Origin: Enterobacter sp. BIGb0383
GTDB taxonomy: Bacteria; Pseudomonadota; Gammaproteobacteria; Enterobacterales; Enterobacteriaceae
Assembly (NCBI RefSeq): GCF_003751845.1
Contig: NZ_RJKQ01000004.1
Span: 62,001-126,000 of the forward strand
Length of the DNA stretch: 64,000 nucleotides
Reading direction: 5' to 3'
The notes beneath the pieces were generated by a model that was not told where the DNA came from, ran no database searches, and saw only the letters and a program-made list of their open reading frames with translations. The position numbers were made by a program, and so were the translations under genes. Positions 57,201 through 64,000 of this stretch are shown here, one piece after another (positions within the stretch are counted from its first letter, which is position 1; each line of letters opens with the position of its first letter).

Positions 57201-57527
57201 CACTGAGATGCCGTACAACAGGTGGTTGTACAGGTGCTCATTGGCGGTAATCAACCCCTGGTTTAATGCCGGGCTGTTAACTTCGGCAATCAGGCTATCA
57301 ATCGCTTTGTCAGAAATGGCATGCTCTTTACCGGCAAAGATAAACGTCCTCTTGGCTAACTGTTCACGCAAAATCTGGTTCAAGACCACCTGATCTGCCT
57401 TGCCCGCTCGCGCAGACAAGGCTTGCTGAGGTGAAATATAGGTCCAGCCTAAATGACTCAAGAGAGCCAGCGCCGGGAGCTTGGCGCTGTACTCTTCCTG
57501 GAATTTTGGCGCGATTTGTATGCTCAT
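54249..57527 (-). CDS. hsdR: Type I restriction enzyme, R (nuclease-translocase) subunit
   Basis: 1092 residues. The nuclease core has the PD-(D/E)xK-type VVIEAKRPDG (Glu-Ala-Lys), the helicase core has TTGSGKSLTM (Walker A) and IDEGHRSHGG (DEAD-like box), and SF2 motifs FTGTPLLKDD and IARVNRLHPKK follow. HsdR cuts DNA after ATP-driven translocation by the HsdR2M2S complex when the site is unmethylated. The start overlaps rhuM by four bases. A long C-terminal region ends in a helical assembly domain. Confidence 0.96.
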   Translation of the reverse strand: MSIQIAPKFQEEYSAKLPALALLSHLGWTYISPQQALSARAGKADQVVLNQILREQLAKRTFIFAGKEHAISDKAIDSLIAEVNSPALNQGLITANEHLYNHLLYGISVTEFIDGKRANPTISLIDWNNPHNNSFVFTEEFSVTRANGIEARRPDIICFVNGIPLVVIEAKRPDGNAKKGPTIDEGISQSLRNQRHDEIPRLFAYSQILLSINGHDGRYGTCGTPTKFWATWREEDISDLEMLAIKNRKLTAQQMESIFSHRPVACLEWYQNLITGGELALTSQDQLLISLLLPERLLDMVRFFTLFDKKAGKVIARYQQVFSIKRLLQRIETKNPDGSRNGGVIWHTTGSGKSLTMVFLSKALILSETLKQCRIVVVTDRVDLENQLSRTFISTGELAGKRDKTDAIATSGKRLAEQIGKGTERILFSLIQKFNTATRLPECVNTSPDIIVLIDEGHRSHGGESHQRMKLALPNAAFVAFTGTPLLKDDKTTNKFGPIVHAYTMQLAVEDKTVTPLLYEERPPELNVNERAIDSWFDRITEGLTDKQKADLKRKFANKGQVYNADDRIHLIALDIANHFVKNIDDGLKGQLACDSKAAAIKYKKYLDEAGLFESAVVISSPDTREGNTEVDESGIPDVTKWWNENVGSQDEQVYTRNVIERFDKDDSLKLLIVVDKLLTGFDEPKNAVLYIDKPLKGHNLIQAIARVNRLHPKKKFGLLIDYRGILKELDTTIEDYQKLASRTQGGFDIDDLVGLYGQMSTEYKRLPQLYKNLWAIFAGVKNKNDIEQLRQVLVPRTEDKYGEMVDVHLKVREDFYEALTQFASCLKVALQSATFFEDKSFSEEDRQHYKETLRQFTSLRQLVKQDAGETVDYDQYTEQVKKLLDKHVVGVEVREPDGVYEVSKMGQRPEEWSEDKTRNETDIIKTRVTRMIEQDLRDDPYAQEAFSKLLRQAIEEAEKLFDHPLKQYMLFSEFEEQVQERRLNDIPDVFAGHHHAQAYFGVYKKVLPEVFVVTAPQVIDKWVKLAFEVDQAVDISVAENSINPQNIEADIRKKLLPMMFKECKAIGGGMDQAKKIVEMIVQITRVGLRGV

Positions 57528-58570
57528 GATGTTCCCTTATCTTTATCGGCTTTCCAGTTCAGTAGCTCGGTAATATCCTTTTCACCCTCTGCCTCTTTTA
57601 ACAAACGCCGCTGCTCTGCAAATCGTGCATATTCTCCCTGAGCTTTTTCATCTGCCATTTTCTTACTGACAGTGCCCGCGCCCTGGAGCACATGACGGTC
57701 GTTGAACTGCAAGAACTGATCCAGCTTCTCCTGCCAGTCCTGCAAAAAGACCTGCTGGCGGCGCAGTGCCTGATCTTCGGCATAGTCCAGCCACATATTC
57801 ACCACACGGTTCAACTCACTGACCTCTTTCTGGGTCAGGTAGTTTTTAGCGACTGTGACATCGCCTTTGCGGACATCATTGCCTTTATAGCTGGTGAGCC
57901 CCATATGAGGTTGGCTGGCATCTGCCCGCTGGTGGATTAGCTCAGCGGCTGTACGCCCGGTGCAGGCAAAGTGCAGCTTATTCTGGATGGTCTGAAAGAA
58001 AAGCGTGGTCTCTTTCAGAGATGGCTGGTAGTCAGCGGCCAGTGCGAAAATCTCCCGTACCCGCAGATAGACTCTCCGCTCGCTGGCACGAATATCGCGG
58101 ATGCGTTCCAGCATCTCGTCAAAGTAGTCGGGAACCACAGAAGAGCCGACGGGCGGATTCTTCAACCGCTCATCATCCATCACAAACCCTTTAATCAGAT
58201 ATTCCTGCAGGGTTTGCGTGGCCCACTGGCGGAACTGAGTCCCCCGAACTGAACGAACACGATAGCCAACGGCCAGTATGGCTTCGAGGCTATAGTGCTC
58301 TATCTCTCTGGAAACCTGACGCTTTCCTTCCAGGCGAACTATCCGGAATTTCCGGATAGTTGAATTTTGACCAAGTTCGCCTTCTGAAAAGATATTGATC
58401 AGATGCTCATTGATGGTGCGAACATCCTTATCGTATAGTTCAGCCATAGATGCCTGAGTGAGCCATAGCGTGTCTGACTGAAAGCGGCACTCAACGCGTG
58501 CGCGGCCATCCTCGCTTTGGAACAGCAGAAATTCACCTGCTGGTGGTTGAGGTAAGTTTTTATCAGTCAT
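57524..58570 (-). CDS. rhuM: RhuM-family protein inside the type I operon
   Basis: 348 residues. RhuM-type signature: WLTQASMAELYDKDVRTINEHLINIFSEGEL, RKFRIVRLEGKRQVSREIEHYSLEAILAVGYRVRSVRGTQFRQWAT, and a C-terminal YLTQKEVSELNRVVNMWLDYAEDQA region. The family is named from Salmonella SPI-3 (also a selC island) and is a DNA-binding, Bro-N/ANT-like protein of unknown function. Overlaps of four bases with both hsdS and hsdR place it inside the operon, so it is likely made with the restriction enzyme. Confidence 0.9.
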   Translation of the reverse strand: MTDKNLPQPPAGEFLLFQSEDGRARVECRFQSDTLWLTQASMAELYDKDVRTINEHLINIFSEGELGQNSTIRKFRIVRLEGKRQVSREIEHYSLEAILAVGYRVRSVRGTQFRQWATQTLQEYLIKGFVMDDERLKNPPVGSSVVPDYFDEMLERIRDIRASERRVYLRVREIFALAADYQPSLKETTLFFQTIQNKLHFACTGRTAAELIHQRADASQPHMGLTSYKGNDVRKGDVTVAKNYLTQKEVSELNRVVNMWLDYAEDQALRRQQVFLQDWQEKLDQFLQFNDRHVLQGAGTVSKKMADEKAQGEYARFAEQRRLLKEAEGEKDITELLNWKADKDKGTS

Positions 58571-59808
58571 GCGGCGTCCACCTTAACCCGGCGTTTACCG
58601 GTAAGTAGTTGCTGCATCAGGGCTTTTTTTTCTTTTTTTAGGTAGTGGAGCTTTTGTTCTAATGCTTTAATTTCACAATCTGCGGTCGTTAAAATTCCAG
58701 CTATTTTTTTCTGCTCAGCAATTGAAGGTAAAAAAACATTCAAAGAAAAGAAATCTGACGGCTTGACATTTAATAATCCATGAGCCCTACCACCTTCATG
58801 GGCGATTTGTGTTAGCCCTTTATTTAGCAGCCCTGATTCAAAATAATGTTCAAAATAATCACTATCTGCGATGTCAAAATCACTTAGCTCAAAGCATATA
58901 TATAATGTCGTAACAACGCCGAGTTCATAACGATTAAGCCGCTTGATTGCCCCCATGGGATAGCCGATTGAGTAGCTCTTGTTGTATGCAAATTGACCTT
59001 TCTTAATCAAGAAATAATCGTCTAATATTTCTGATGCAATATTTTTTTTAAAAAATTCATTCTGCCGTATCAAACCATGCTGTCCAGATATTGTGACAAC
59101 ATTAGTACTGCATCCAGAATTCTTCTTCATCACACGATGAAATATTTTGCGTAGAGGAATTTCTATCCATTCCCCTTTGAATTCCGGAAAACGCTTCTGA
59201 CCGGTGAGCAATTTCTGCATCAGCGCTTTTTTCTGCTGTTGATTATTGAAAAGAAGTTGCTCAGTGTTTGCTATCGCCTTATCCCAGACAGAAAGAATTC
59301 GGGCGATTTTTTTTTGCTCTGGATAAGGTGGAATCGCGATTTTTAGTTTCTTAAAATATGGCAAACCAATTGTTTTTATCGTTGAACCAACTGCTTGTCG
59401 TTCAAATTCCGCTTTGTTAAATTGAAGCCAGTTATACAAAAACCAACTATTTAATTTTTCCTTGTTATCACACTTCCAAGCGATAAAGTGTTGACTTACT
59501 GCCATGGCTTCGGCCATGACCCCACTTTTTCCAATACCAGCATCACGAGATAATACGACTGTTTCAGCAGGATGCACTTCTGCTGAGCTATTGCTTATTC
59601 CCGCTATCGAAATTTCCTTGTCAGTCTCATATATATAGCCTTTATCTAACTTGTAGCTATCAGTAAGTGAAATCCATTTAATCCCACCATTCCAATACTC
59701 AGGATTACTTTTGCTAGGAGTATGGCCACTGCATCTTACTGCGAACTTATCAAGTAGATCGTACTCCCAGTCATCAGGAATCGCGGCAGCCTCAAGATTA
59801 CGAGCCAT
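58567..59808 (-). CDS. hsdS: Type I restriction specificity subunit S
   Basis: 413 residues with two target-recognition domains separated by two conserved repeats: KIARILSVWDKAIANTEQLL...KKALMQKLLTGQKRFPEF near the middle and KIAGILTTADCEIKALEQKL...KKALMQQLLTGKRRV at the C-terminus. Each TRD reads half of a bipartite DNA target. It overlaps hsdM by 11 bases and rhuM by four. The AT-rich second TRD suggests exchange, common in HsdS. Confidence 0.95.
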   Translation of the reverse strand: MARNLEAAAIPDDWEYDLLDKFAVRCSGHTPSKSNPEYWNGGIKWISLTDSYKLDKGYIYETDKEISIAGISNSSAEVHPAETVVLSRDAGIGKSGVMAEAMAVSQHFIAWKCDNKEKLNSWFLYNWLQFNKAEFERQAVGSTIKTIGLPYFKKLKIAIPPYPEQKKIARILSVWDKAIANTEQLLFNNQQQKKALMQKLLTGQKRFPEFKGEWIEIPLRKIFHRVMKKNSGCSTNVVTISGQHGLIRQNEFFKKNIASEILDDYFLIKKGQFAYNKSYSIGYPMGAIKRLNRYELGVVTTLYICFELSDFDIADSDYFEHYFESGLLNKGLTQIAHEGGRAHGLLNVKPSDFFSLNVFLPSIAEQKKIAGILTTADCEIKALEQKLHYLKKEKKALMQQLLTGKRRVKVDAA

Positions 59809-61321
59809 AATCCAACTCCTTCAGATAGTTAGACATTTCCACTTCTAACTCAGCCAATTTCGCTTGTAATTTTTTACGTTCAGCACGGACCGATATCAGA
59901 TCAATTTTCTCTTCTTCAACAAAGGTATCAACATATCGTGGAATATTCAGATTGTAGTCGTTATCACGGACTTCCTCTAAGCTGGCAAGATAAGCAAATT
60001 TGTCGACATTATCCCCATTACGGTAGGTTTTAACGATCGTGGAAATATTATCCACACTTAGCTGATTCTGATTTTTTCCCGACTTAAAATCACGGCTGGC
60101 ATCGATAAACAACACGTTATCGTTCACTTTACTCTTTTTAAAAATCAGTATTGCCGCAGGTATTCCTGTACCGAAAAACAGCTTTTCTGGCAAACCAATC
60201 ACCGCATCAAGGAGATTCTCATCAATCAATTTCTGACGGATTTTGCCTTCGCTAGAACCTCGGAACAGCACGCCATGAGGAACCACCACTCCCATTCGTC
60301 CAGTTTTCGGCTTCATAGTTTCGATCATATGCAGAATAAACGCATAGTCGCCCTTGGTTTTAGGTGGCAGACCACGGCGGAACCGACCAAAATGATCGTC
60401 AGAGATATCATCAAGCCCCCATTTTTCCAGTGAGAAAGGTGGGTTGGCGGTTACCACATCAAACAGCATCAAGTTGGCATTTTTATCCAGCAACTTGGGG
60501 TTGCGGATGGTGTCGCCCCACTCGATTTTATGGTTATCCTCGCCGTGCAGAAACATATTCATTTTAGCCAGCGACCAGGTTGAACCGATCGCTTCCTGCC
60601 CGTAAAGCTCATAATTCTTACTATGATGTTGTTCAGCTACCCACTTACCACACTTCATCAGTAGCGAAGCAGAACCACAGGTTGGGTCACAGATAGACTC
60701 GCCGGGCTGTGGGTCAAGTAACGCTGCCAGCAGATCGGAAACTTCAGGTGGCGTATAGTACTCACCCGCTTTCTGGCCGCTGTTAGCAGCAAATCTACCG
60801 ATAAGATATTCGTAAGCATTACCAATTACATCTAGGCCACCGACGCGGCTTGGTTTTAAATTCAGCTCTGGATGAGTGAAATCCTCGAGAAGTTGTTTAA
60901 GAATTAAATTCCTTTGTTTTACTTCACCCAACTTATCGGTGTTAAAAGAAATGTCCTGGAACACACTTTTACCGCCATCTTTAAGCTTGGTCCCGTTGGC
61001 TTCTTCAAGTGCGTGTAACGCCTGATCGATGCGTTCACCATTACCCGGTTCATTGCGACGAGCAAAAAGTGCATAAAAACTGGCATCTCGAGGTAGAACA
61101 AAACGTTCGTTCTTCATCATCTCTTCAATCAGTTCAGGTTCGTCACCATACTGTGACTGATAATTATCATAGTGATCCTGCCAGACATCTGAGATGTACT
61201 TCAGAAACAGCATGGTAAGAATAAAGTCTTTGTAAGTATCAGGGCTGATGGTGCCACGGAAGGTGTCACATACCCCCCACAGCACGCGGTTGATACGTTC
61301 TTGATCGATCATGTTGCTCAT
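59798..61321 (-). CDS. hsdM: Type I DNA methyltransferase, M subunit
   Basis: 507 residues. N-terminal HsdM domain (WGVCDTFRGTISPDTYKDFILTMLFLKY), AdoMet-binding region GEYYTPPEVSDLLAALLDPQ...DPTCGSASLL, and catalytic NPPF motif (TANPPFSLEKWG) for adenine-N6 methylation. Works in HsdM2S and in the restriction complex. AAGGA six bases after the single-TRD gene forms its ribosome site. Confidence 0.96.
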   Translation of the reverse strand: MSNMIDQERINRVLWGVCDTFRGTISPDTYKDFILTMLFLKYISDVWQDHYDNYQSQYGDEPELIEEMMKNERFVLPRDASFYALFARRNEPGNGERIDQALHALEEANGTKLKDGGKSVFQDISFNTDKLGEVKQRNLILKQLLEDFTHPELNLKPSRVGGLDVIGNAYEYLIGRFAANSGQKAGEYYTPPEVSDLLAALLDPQPGESICDPTCGSASLLMKCGKWVAEQHHSKNYELYGQEAIGSTWSLAKMNMFLHGEDNHKIEWGDTIRNPKLLDKNANLMLFDVVTANPPFSLEKWGLDDISDDHFGRFRRGLPPKTKGDYAFILHMIETMKPKTGRMGVVVPHGVLFRGSSEGKIRQKLIDENLLDAVIGLPEKLFFGTGIPAAILIFKKSKVNDNVLFIDASRDFKSGKNQNQLSVDNISTIVKTYRNGDNVDKFAYLASLEEVRDNDYNLNIPRYVDTFVEEEKIDLISVRAERKKLQAKLAELEVEMSNYLKELDYGS

Positions 61322-61327
61322 AACGTT

Positions 61328-61906
61328 CTAATCCTTAAGTAATTTTTGCAAAATACCAACTTCAAGCTGGCGACGGTTGTTTTGTAGCTTCTTTATGAGA
61401 TCGTCTTCGTGGTGCCATATGCGTTGAAGGTGGCCAATCTGATGCTGCGTTTCTATCGCGGGTACAGGTATCGAGACTTGCATTAATGCTGATTTAGTAA
61501 TCAACTGGATGTTTGAACCACTACGCTGAAACTCCAACTGAATCATGGGTTGATTGAGGACCCAGCCCAAATACTCTGGAACAAATTCACTCTCTTTCTT
61601 TTTCAGCGTGACAACTAGAAACTGGTTAGTAGCAACGACAGGAATATCCCCACGGTAAACGGCAGCGGTATTGCGATTCCCTCGAGCGGCAACCACAATC
61701 TGACCCTGTTCCAACAGCGGTGGTAAAGCATGTTGTTCCCAGGCAATCGCAGGCAAAATATCAGGGTCCCACTGCCAACCCCGCTCGATATCTTTAATCT
61801 GCAAGATGCGGACATCTCCTCCAGGCACTGCCGTGATTGCCTCCCTTAAGGTGTAGCCTGAACGGATATCTGCAATCTCACCTAATTTCTTTAGGGGTGT
61901 AGGCAT
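61328..61906 (-). CDS. Single-TRD HsdS-like protein upstream of hsdM
   Basis: 192 residues, about half a normal HsdS. One TRD (LKKLGEIADIRSGYTLREA ... YLGWVLNQPMIQLEFQRSGSNIQLITKSALMQVSIPVPAIETQHQIGHLQRIWHHEDDLIKKLQNNRRQLEVGILQKLL) ends in a helical spacer. Half-S proteins can dimerise in some systems, and recombination can swap TRDs. It is complete from a GAGGA-led ATG to a stop six bases before hsdM. Whether it alters specificity, regulates assembly or is a relic is unknown. Confidence 0.88.
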   Translation of the reverse strand: MPTPLKKLGEIADIRSGYTLREAITAVPGGDVRILQIKDIERGWQWDPDILPAIAWEQHALPPLLEQGQIVVAARGNRNTAAVYRGDIPVVATNQFLVVTLKKKESEFVPEYLGWVLNQPMIQLEFQRSGSNIQLITKSALMQVSIPVPAIETQHQIGHLQRIWHHEDDLIKKLQNNRRQLEVGILQKLLKD

Positions 61907-61944
61907 ATAGTCCTCTAGTTATAGCGCCGTCCCTGGCGCACTTT

Positions 61945-62226
61945 TTAGAAAGCAGTCGTAACTGATTGGCTTCTGAGCCAATCATAAATTTCTTTGGATA
62001 ACCCAGATCCAGCCCATTCCCACTGCAAACGAGTGACTAATAGGCCATCATCACTATCCATAACCGCTGTGAGATGATCACGTATCTGTGAAGCGGACTG
62101 GTTTGTAACGATAATCCAGGCGGATTCGAGAGGATTGCACCATTTGGGGTACCCCTTGATGCGCTTAATAAGCGAGGAATAGTCTTTCTGCTTACGCAGA
62201 TCGTAGTTGATTTGATATACTGACAT
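61945..62226 (-). CDS. Cas2-like / SinR-family small protein
   Basis: 93 residues. MSVYQINYDLRKQKDYSSLIKRIKGYP, CNPLESAWIIVTNQSASQIRDHLTAVMDSDDGLLVTRL has the ferredoxin-like Cas2/VapD-type pattern (first-strand YDL, then ESAW and SADDGLLV-like strands) usually named SinR or Cas2-like when outside CRISPR. No CRISPR repeats or other cas genes are in the window. It opens the type I operon, 38 bases upstream of the single-TRD gene. Ribonuclease activity is possible but not shown; the acidic Asp of YDL is retained. Confidence 0.8.
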   Translation of the reverse strand: MSVYQINYDLRKQKDYSSLIKRIKGYPKWCNPLESAWIIVTNQSASQIRDHLTAVMDSDDGLLVTRLQWEWAGSGLSKEIYDWLRSQSVTTAF

Positions 62227-62267
62227 AGATGTTATCTCCTGATTTCGACGTTGGGATTTATATCATC

Positions 62268-62289
62268 GCGACAGGTTGCACCCTGTCGC
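62268..62289. repeat. Inverted repeat upstream of the defence operon
   Basis: GCGACAGG (62268-62275) and CCTGTCGC (62282-62289) form a perfect 8-bp inverted repeat with a six-base spacer, 42 bases before the Cas2-like start on the minus strand. It is a candidate operator or leader hairpin of the type I operon. Confidence 0.5.
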
Positions 62290-62299
62290 ACCACCACAC

Positions 62300-62409
62300 C
62301 AATCTCTATAGATATGGTACTGCAATAAAAGTGTGGTCGATTTGTTTATGATGGAGCAAAAAAAAAGAGTCGTCAACAACTAAAATAAGTGCAGTACAAT
62401 CTCTATAGA
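62300..62409. repeat. 13-bp direct repeats in the integrase-defence spacer
   Basis: CAATCTCTATAGA occurs at 62300-62312 and 62397-62409, 97 bp apart, in the same orientation. Nearby TGCAATA and GTGCAGTAC are related. They lie in the spacer between the type I operon start and the integrase stop, so they could be operators or recombination-related sites. Confidence 0.55.
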
Positions 62410-62522
62410 CAACACCTTCGAAGTTTAGCATCGAATTATTGACGATAAATCTGGTTATAATTTACGCGACTTGTCTTTTAAGGGCTGCTTAAGTATCGAA
62501 GCAAATACATTATTTAAGTTTA

Positions 62523-63743
62523 TTAACATTCTGTTTTTACAGAAAATTTACCGATTATGACTGATCCATTTATCGTCAATCCATCAATGTAATCCCCATA
62601 CCACTGCATCATCTCCCGCCTACCTTCCAGATACTGCGCATGGTTATAGGTGCCACGAATGGCATTCTTATCCACATGGGCCAGCTGCGTTTCAATCCAT
62701 GCTGAGTTGAAACCCTCTTCATGCAGGATCGTGCTCATGGTGTGGCGAAAGCCGTGCCCCGTCAGCCTCCCCTTGTACCCCAACAGCTCAATAACCTGAT
62801 TTACACTCTCCTTCGAGATTGGTTTTGTCCGGTCATTCCTGCCAATAAATACCAACGGATATATGTCGGTAATCGGTTTCAGCGACTGAAAAAGCTCCAC
62901 AACCTGCTCCGACAATGGAACGATATGGGGTCGCTTCATCTTCATCACTTCAGCAGGGATTTCCCAAAGCCGCTTTTCAAAATCGATATTCTCCCAACGG
63001 GCAAAACGCAGCTCCTGAGTACGCACTCCGGTTAGCATGATGATCTGTGTCGCCGTTTTAGTGATTATGCTGCCGGTATAACCCGCCAAATCTTTCAGAA
63101 AGTGGGGGAGTTCTTCTGCCGTTAAGAACGGAAAATGGGTTTTCTTCGGAGTAGCCAGCGCAGTGGCAAGGTCAGGAGCCGGATTGTACTCTGCACGCCC
63201 GGTAACGATGGCATAGCGAAAGACTTCTCCACAGCGCTGGCGCACCTTACGCATTTTCTCCAGTGCTCCACGCTTTTCCATACGGCGCAGGGCTTCCAGC
63301 AACTCCATCGGTTTGATTTCAGCAATGGGACGCTGACCGATGTAGGGGAAGATATCTTTCTCGAATGTATCGATAATTTCATCACGATAGCGTGGTGACC
63401 AGCGATCGGCTTTCTGTTTGTGCCATTCACGGGCAATGACACCAAAAGTGTTATTAAACGAAAGCTTCTGCGCCAGTTTCTCTGCTTTCTTAACTTCTCC
63501 AGGATCGCTGCCAGCAGCTAATAGCTTGCGTGCTGCATCTCTTTTCTGACGTGCATCAGCTAGCGAGATATCAGGATAGACACCAATCGAAAGCATCTTT
63601 TCTTTACCTGCATAGCGGTACTTTAAGCGCCAGTATTTTGAACCATTGGTATTGATAAGCAGATACATGCCACCGCCGTCAGCCAGCTTGTAGGCTTTCT
63701 CCATCGGCTTGGCTGTTTTTACTTTTATGTCCGTGAGTGGCAT
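62523..63743 (-). CDS. P4-type tyrosine integrase of the selC island
   Basis: 406 residues from ATG 63741-63743 (GGAG six bases upstream; the frame is open to 63788 without a site). N-terminal MPLTDIKVKTAKPMEKAYKL is the DUF4102/P4-integrase domain, and catalytic residues of the Tyr family are present: VRTQELR (Arg), HGFRHTMS (His-x-x-Arg), and TYNHAQY (nucleophile Tyr). It inserts and excises the island at selC. Transcribed away from selC, 240 bases from the tRNA 3' end. Confidence 0.95.
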   Translation of the reverse strand: MPLTDIKVKTAKPMEKAYKLADGGGMYLLINTNGSKYWRLKYRYAGKEKMLSIGVYPDISLADARQKRDAARKLLAAGSDPGEVKKAEKLAQKLSFNNTFGVIAREWHKQKADRWSPRYRDEIIDTFEKDIFPYIGQRPIAEIKPMELLEALRRMEKRGALEKMRKVRQRCGEVFRYAIVTGRAEYNPAPDLATALATPKKTHFPFLTAEELPHFLKDLAGYTGSIITKTATQIIMLTGVRTQELRFARWENIDFEKRLWEIPAEVMKMKRPHIVPLSEQVVELFQSLKPITDIYPLVFIGRNDRTKPISKESVNQVIELLGYKGRLTGHGFRHTMSTILHEEGFNSAWIETQLAHVDKNAIRGTYNHAQYLEGRREMMQWYGDYIDGLTINGSVIIGKFSVKTEC

Positions 63744-63856
63744 ATCCATCTCCATTAAAAATACGAGTAGCGGCATGCGAGATGGCACGCCAGTCTAAGT
63801 CTGAACGAGTGGCAAGGCAGATTTGGGGGTGTCAAAAAAGAGCATACAATTTTACA

Positions 63857-63878
63857 CCCCCTTTAGCACCCCCAAATG
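63857..63878. repeat. Integrase-associated repeat, right copy
   Basis: CCCCC-TTT-AGCACCCCCAAATG, 19/22 identical to 39147-39168. Additional TTGGGGGTGT (63822-63831) and GATGGGGGTAG (63886-63896) elements lie around it, a cluster of G5/C5 motifs typical of an integrase arm region. Confidence 0.65.
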
Positions 63879-63986
63879 TTTATTGATGGGGGTAGAATCC
63901 AGTTGACTCAGAGAGAGGGAAATTAGAGCTTAAGTCAGTAAAATAGAGGGGGTAGTTGAATGTGGGAGATTTCGAGAGAACTAAAG

Positions 63987-64000
63987 TGGCGGAAGATCAC
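63987..64000 (-). tRNA. selC: tRNA-Sec(UCA), 3' end (partial)
   Basis: The last 14 bases, TGGCGGAAGATCAC, are the reverse complement of GTGATCTTCCGCCA, the 3' acceptor end (including CCA) of E. coli selC. The rest of the tRNA lies beyond the window. yicL, a selC neighbour in E. coli, is also present on the left of the island. This is the insertion target of the island. Confidence 0.85.

Larger units (their letters stand above)
39074..64000. mobile_element. P4/CP4-type genomic island integrated at selC
   Basis: The right boundary is the 3' end of selC at the end of the window; the left boundary is a 15-bp copy of selC 3' sequence (39074-39088). A P4-type integrase sits next to selC, as is usual. 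Cargo includes typical CP4 genes (DUF4942, cbtA/cbeA, radC-like, GTPase, inovirus Gp2-like, alpA) and a defence block (RADAR, type I restriction-modification). The exact right crossover is outside or at the edge of the window. Confidence 0.85.

Noticed and set aside
61945-62226. CRISPR array or cas locus suggested by the Cas2-like gene
   Set aside because: No regularly spaced repeats or other cas genes are visible anywhere in the window.

Overview
The window is chromosomal DNA of a gamma-proteobacterium in the family Enterobacteriaceae, closest in gene order and protein sequence to Enterobacter/Lelliottia/Leclercia-type genomes. The first 21 kb is a GC-rich backbone that matches the Escherichia coli gyrB-selC neighbourhood almost gene for gene. 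The species call is inference from synteny and remembered E. coli proteins, not from a search.

Backbone, 1-21 kb: the gyrB 3' end, yidA, cbrA, the D-galactonate operon dgoR-K-A-D-T with two DgoR operator copies, yidR, yidQ, the small heat-shock pair ibpA-ibpB (sigma-32 promoter and two ROSE-type RNA thermometers), yidE, yidH-yidG, dsdA, emrD, the ivbL leader and attenuator with ilvBN, yicN, nepI, a small cysteine-tailed protein and yicL. The uhp genes that separate ilvN from yicN in E. coli are absent.

Variable chromosomal stretch, 21-39 kb: an unrecognised small protein, a Bcr/CflA-type efflux pump, two secreted proteins of unknown function, an Ail/OmpX-type barrel, and a contact-dependent inhibition (CDI) locus on the minus strand. 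This comprises cdiB, a 2443-residue cdiA and a 67-residue two-helix membrane protein as candidate immunity protein, followed by a lipoprotein. Base composition switches to AT-rich exactly at a degenerate VENN motif (AENN) in cdiA, marking an exchangeable toxin/immunity cassette. Beyond it lie a SymE-family toxin, a ribbon-helix-helix protein, an AT-rich three-gene operon led by a ParA-like ATPase, and an orphan gene.

Genomic island, about 39.07-64.0 kb: a P4/CP4-type integrative element inserted at the selenocysteine tRNA gene selC, whose 3' end is the last 14 bases of the window on the minus strand. A 15-bp copy of the selC 3' sequence at 39074-39088 marks the other end, and a P4-type tyrosine integrase sits next to selC. 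The left part is the usual CP4 cargo: DUF4942 protein, CbtA toxin, CbeA antitoxin, a radC-like gene broken by an internal out-of-frame deletion, an IrmA-like secreted protein, a YeeP/YkfA-type GTPase, inovirus-Gp2-like protein, AlpA and a possible C4-type antisense RNA. The right part is a defence block. It holds a RADAR system (rdrA ATPase and rdrB adenosine deaminase) with a small unknown gene behind it. Next comes a type I restriction-modification operon on the minus strand. It reads Cas2-like/SinR protein, single-TRD HsdS-like protein, hsdM, hsdS, rhuM, hsdR, M48-type metallopeptidase.

The strongest leads for undescribed biology are the ParA-like operon, the extra genes woven into the type I operon, the gene behind RADAR, and the CdiA C-terminal toxin with its small membrane partner. 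RADAR itself is an already described system.
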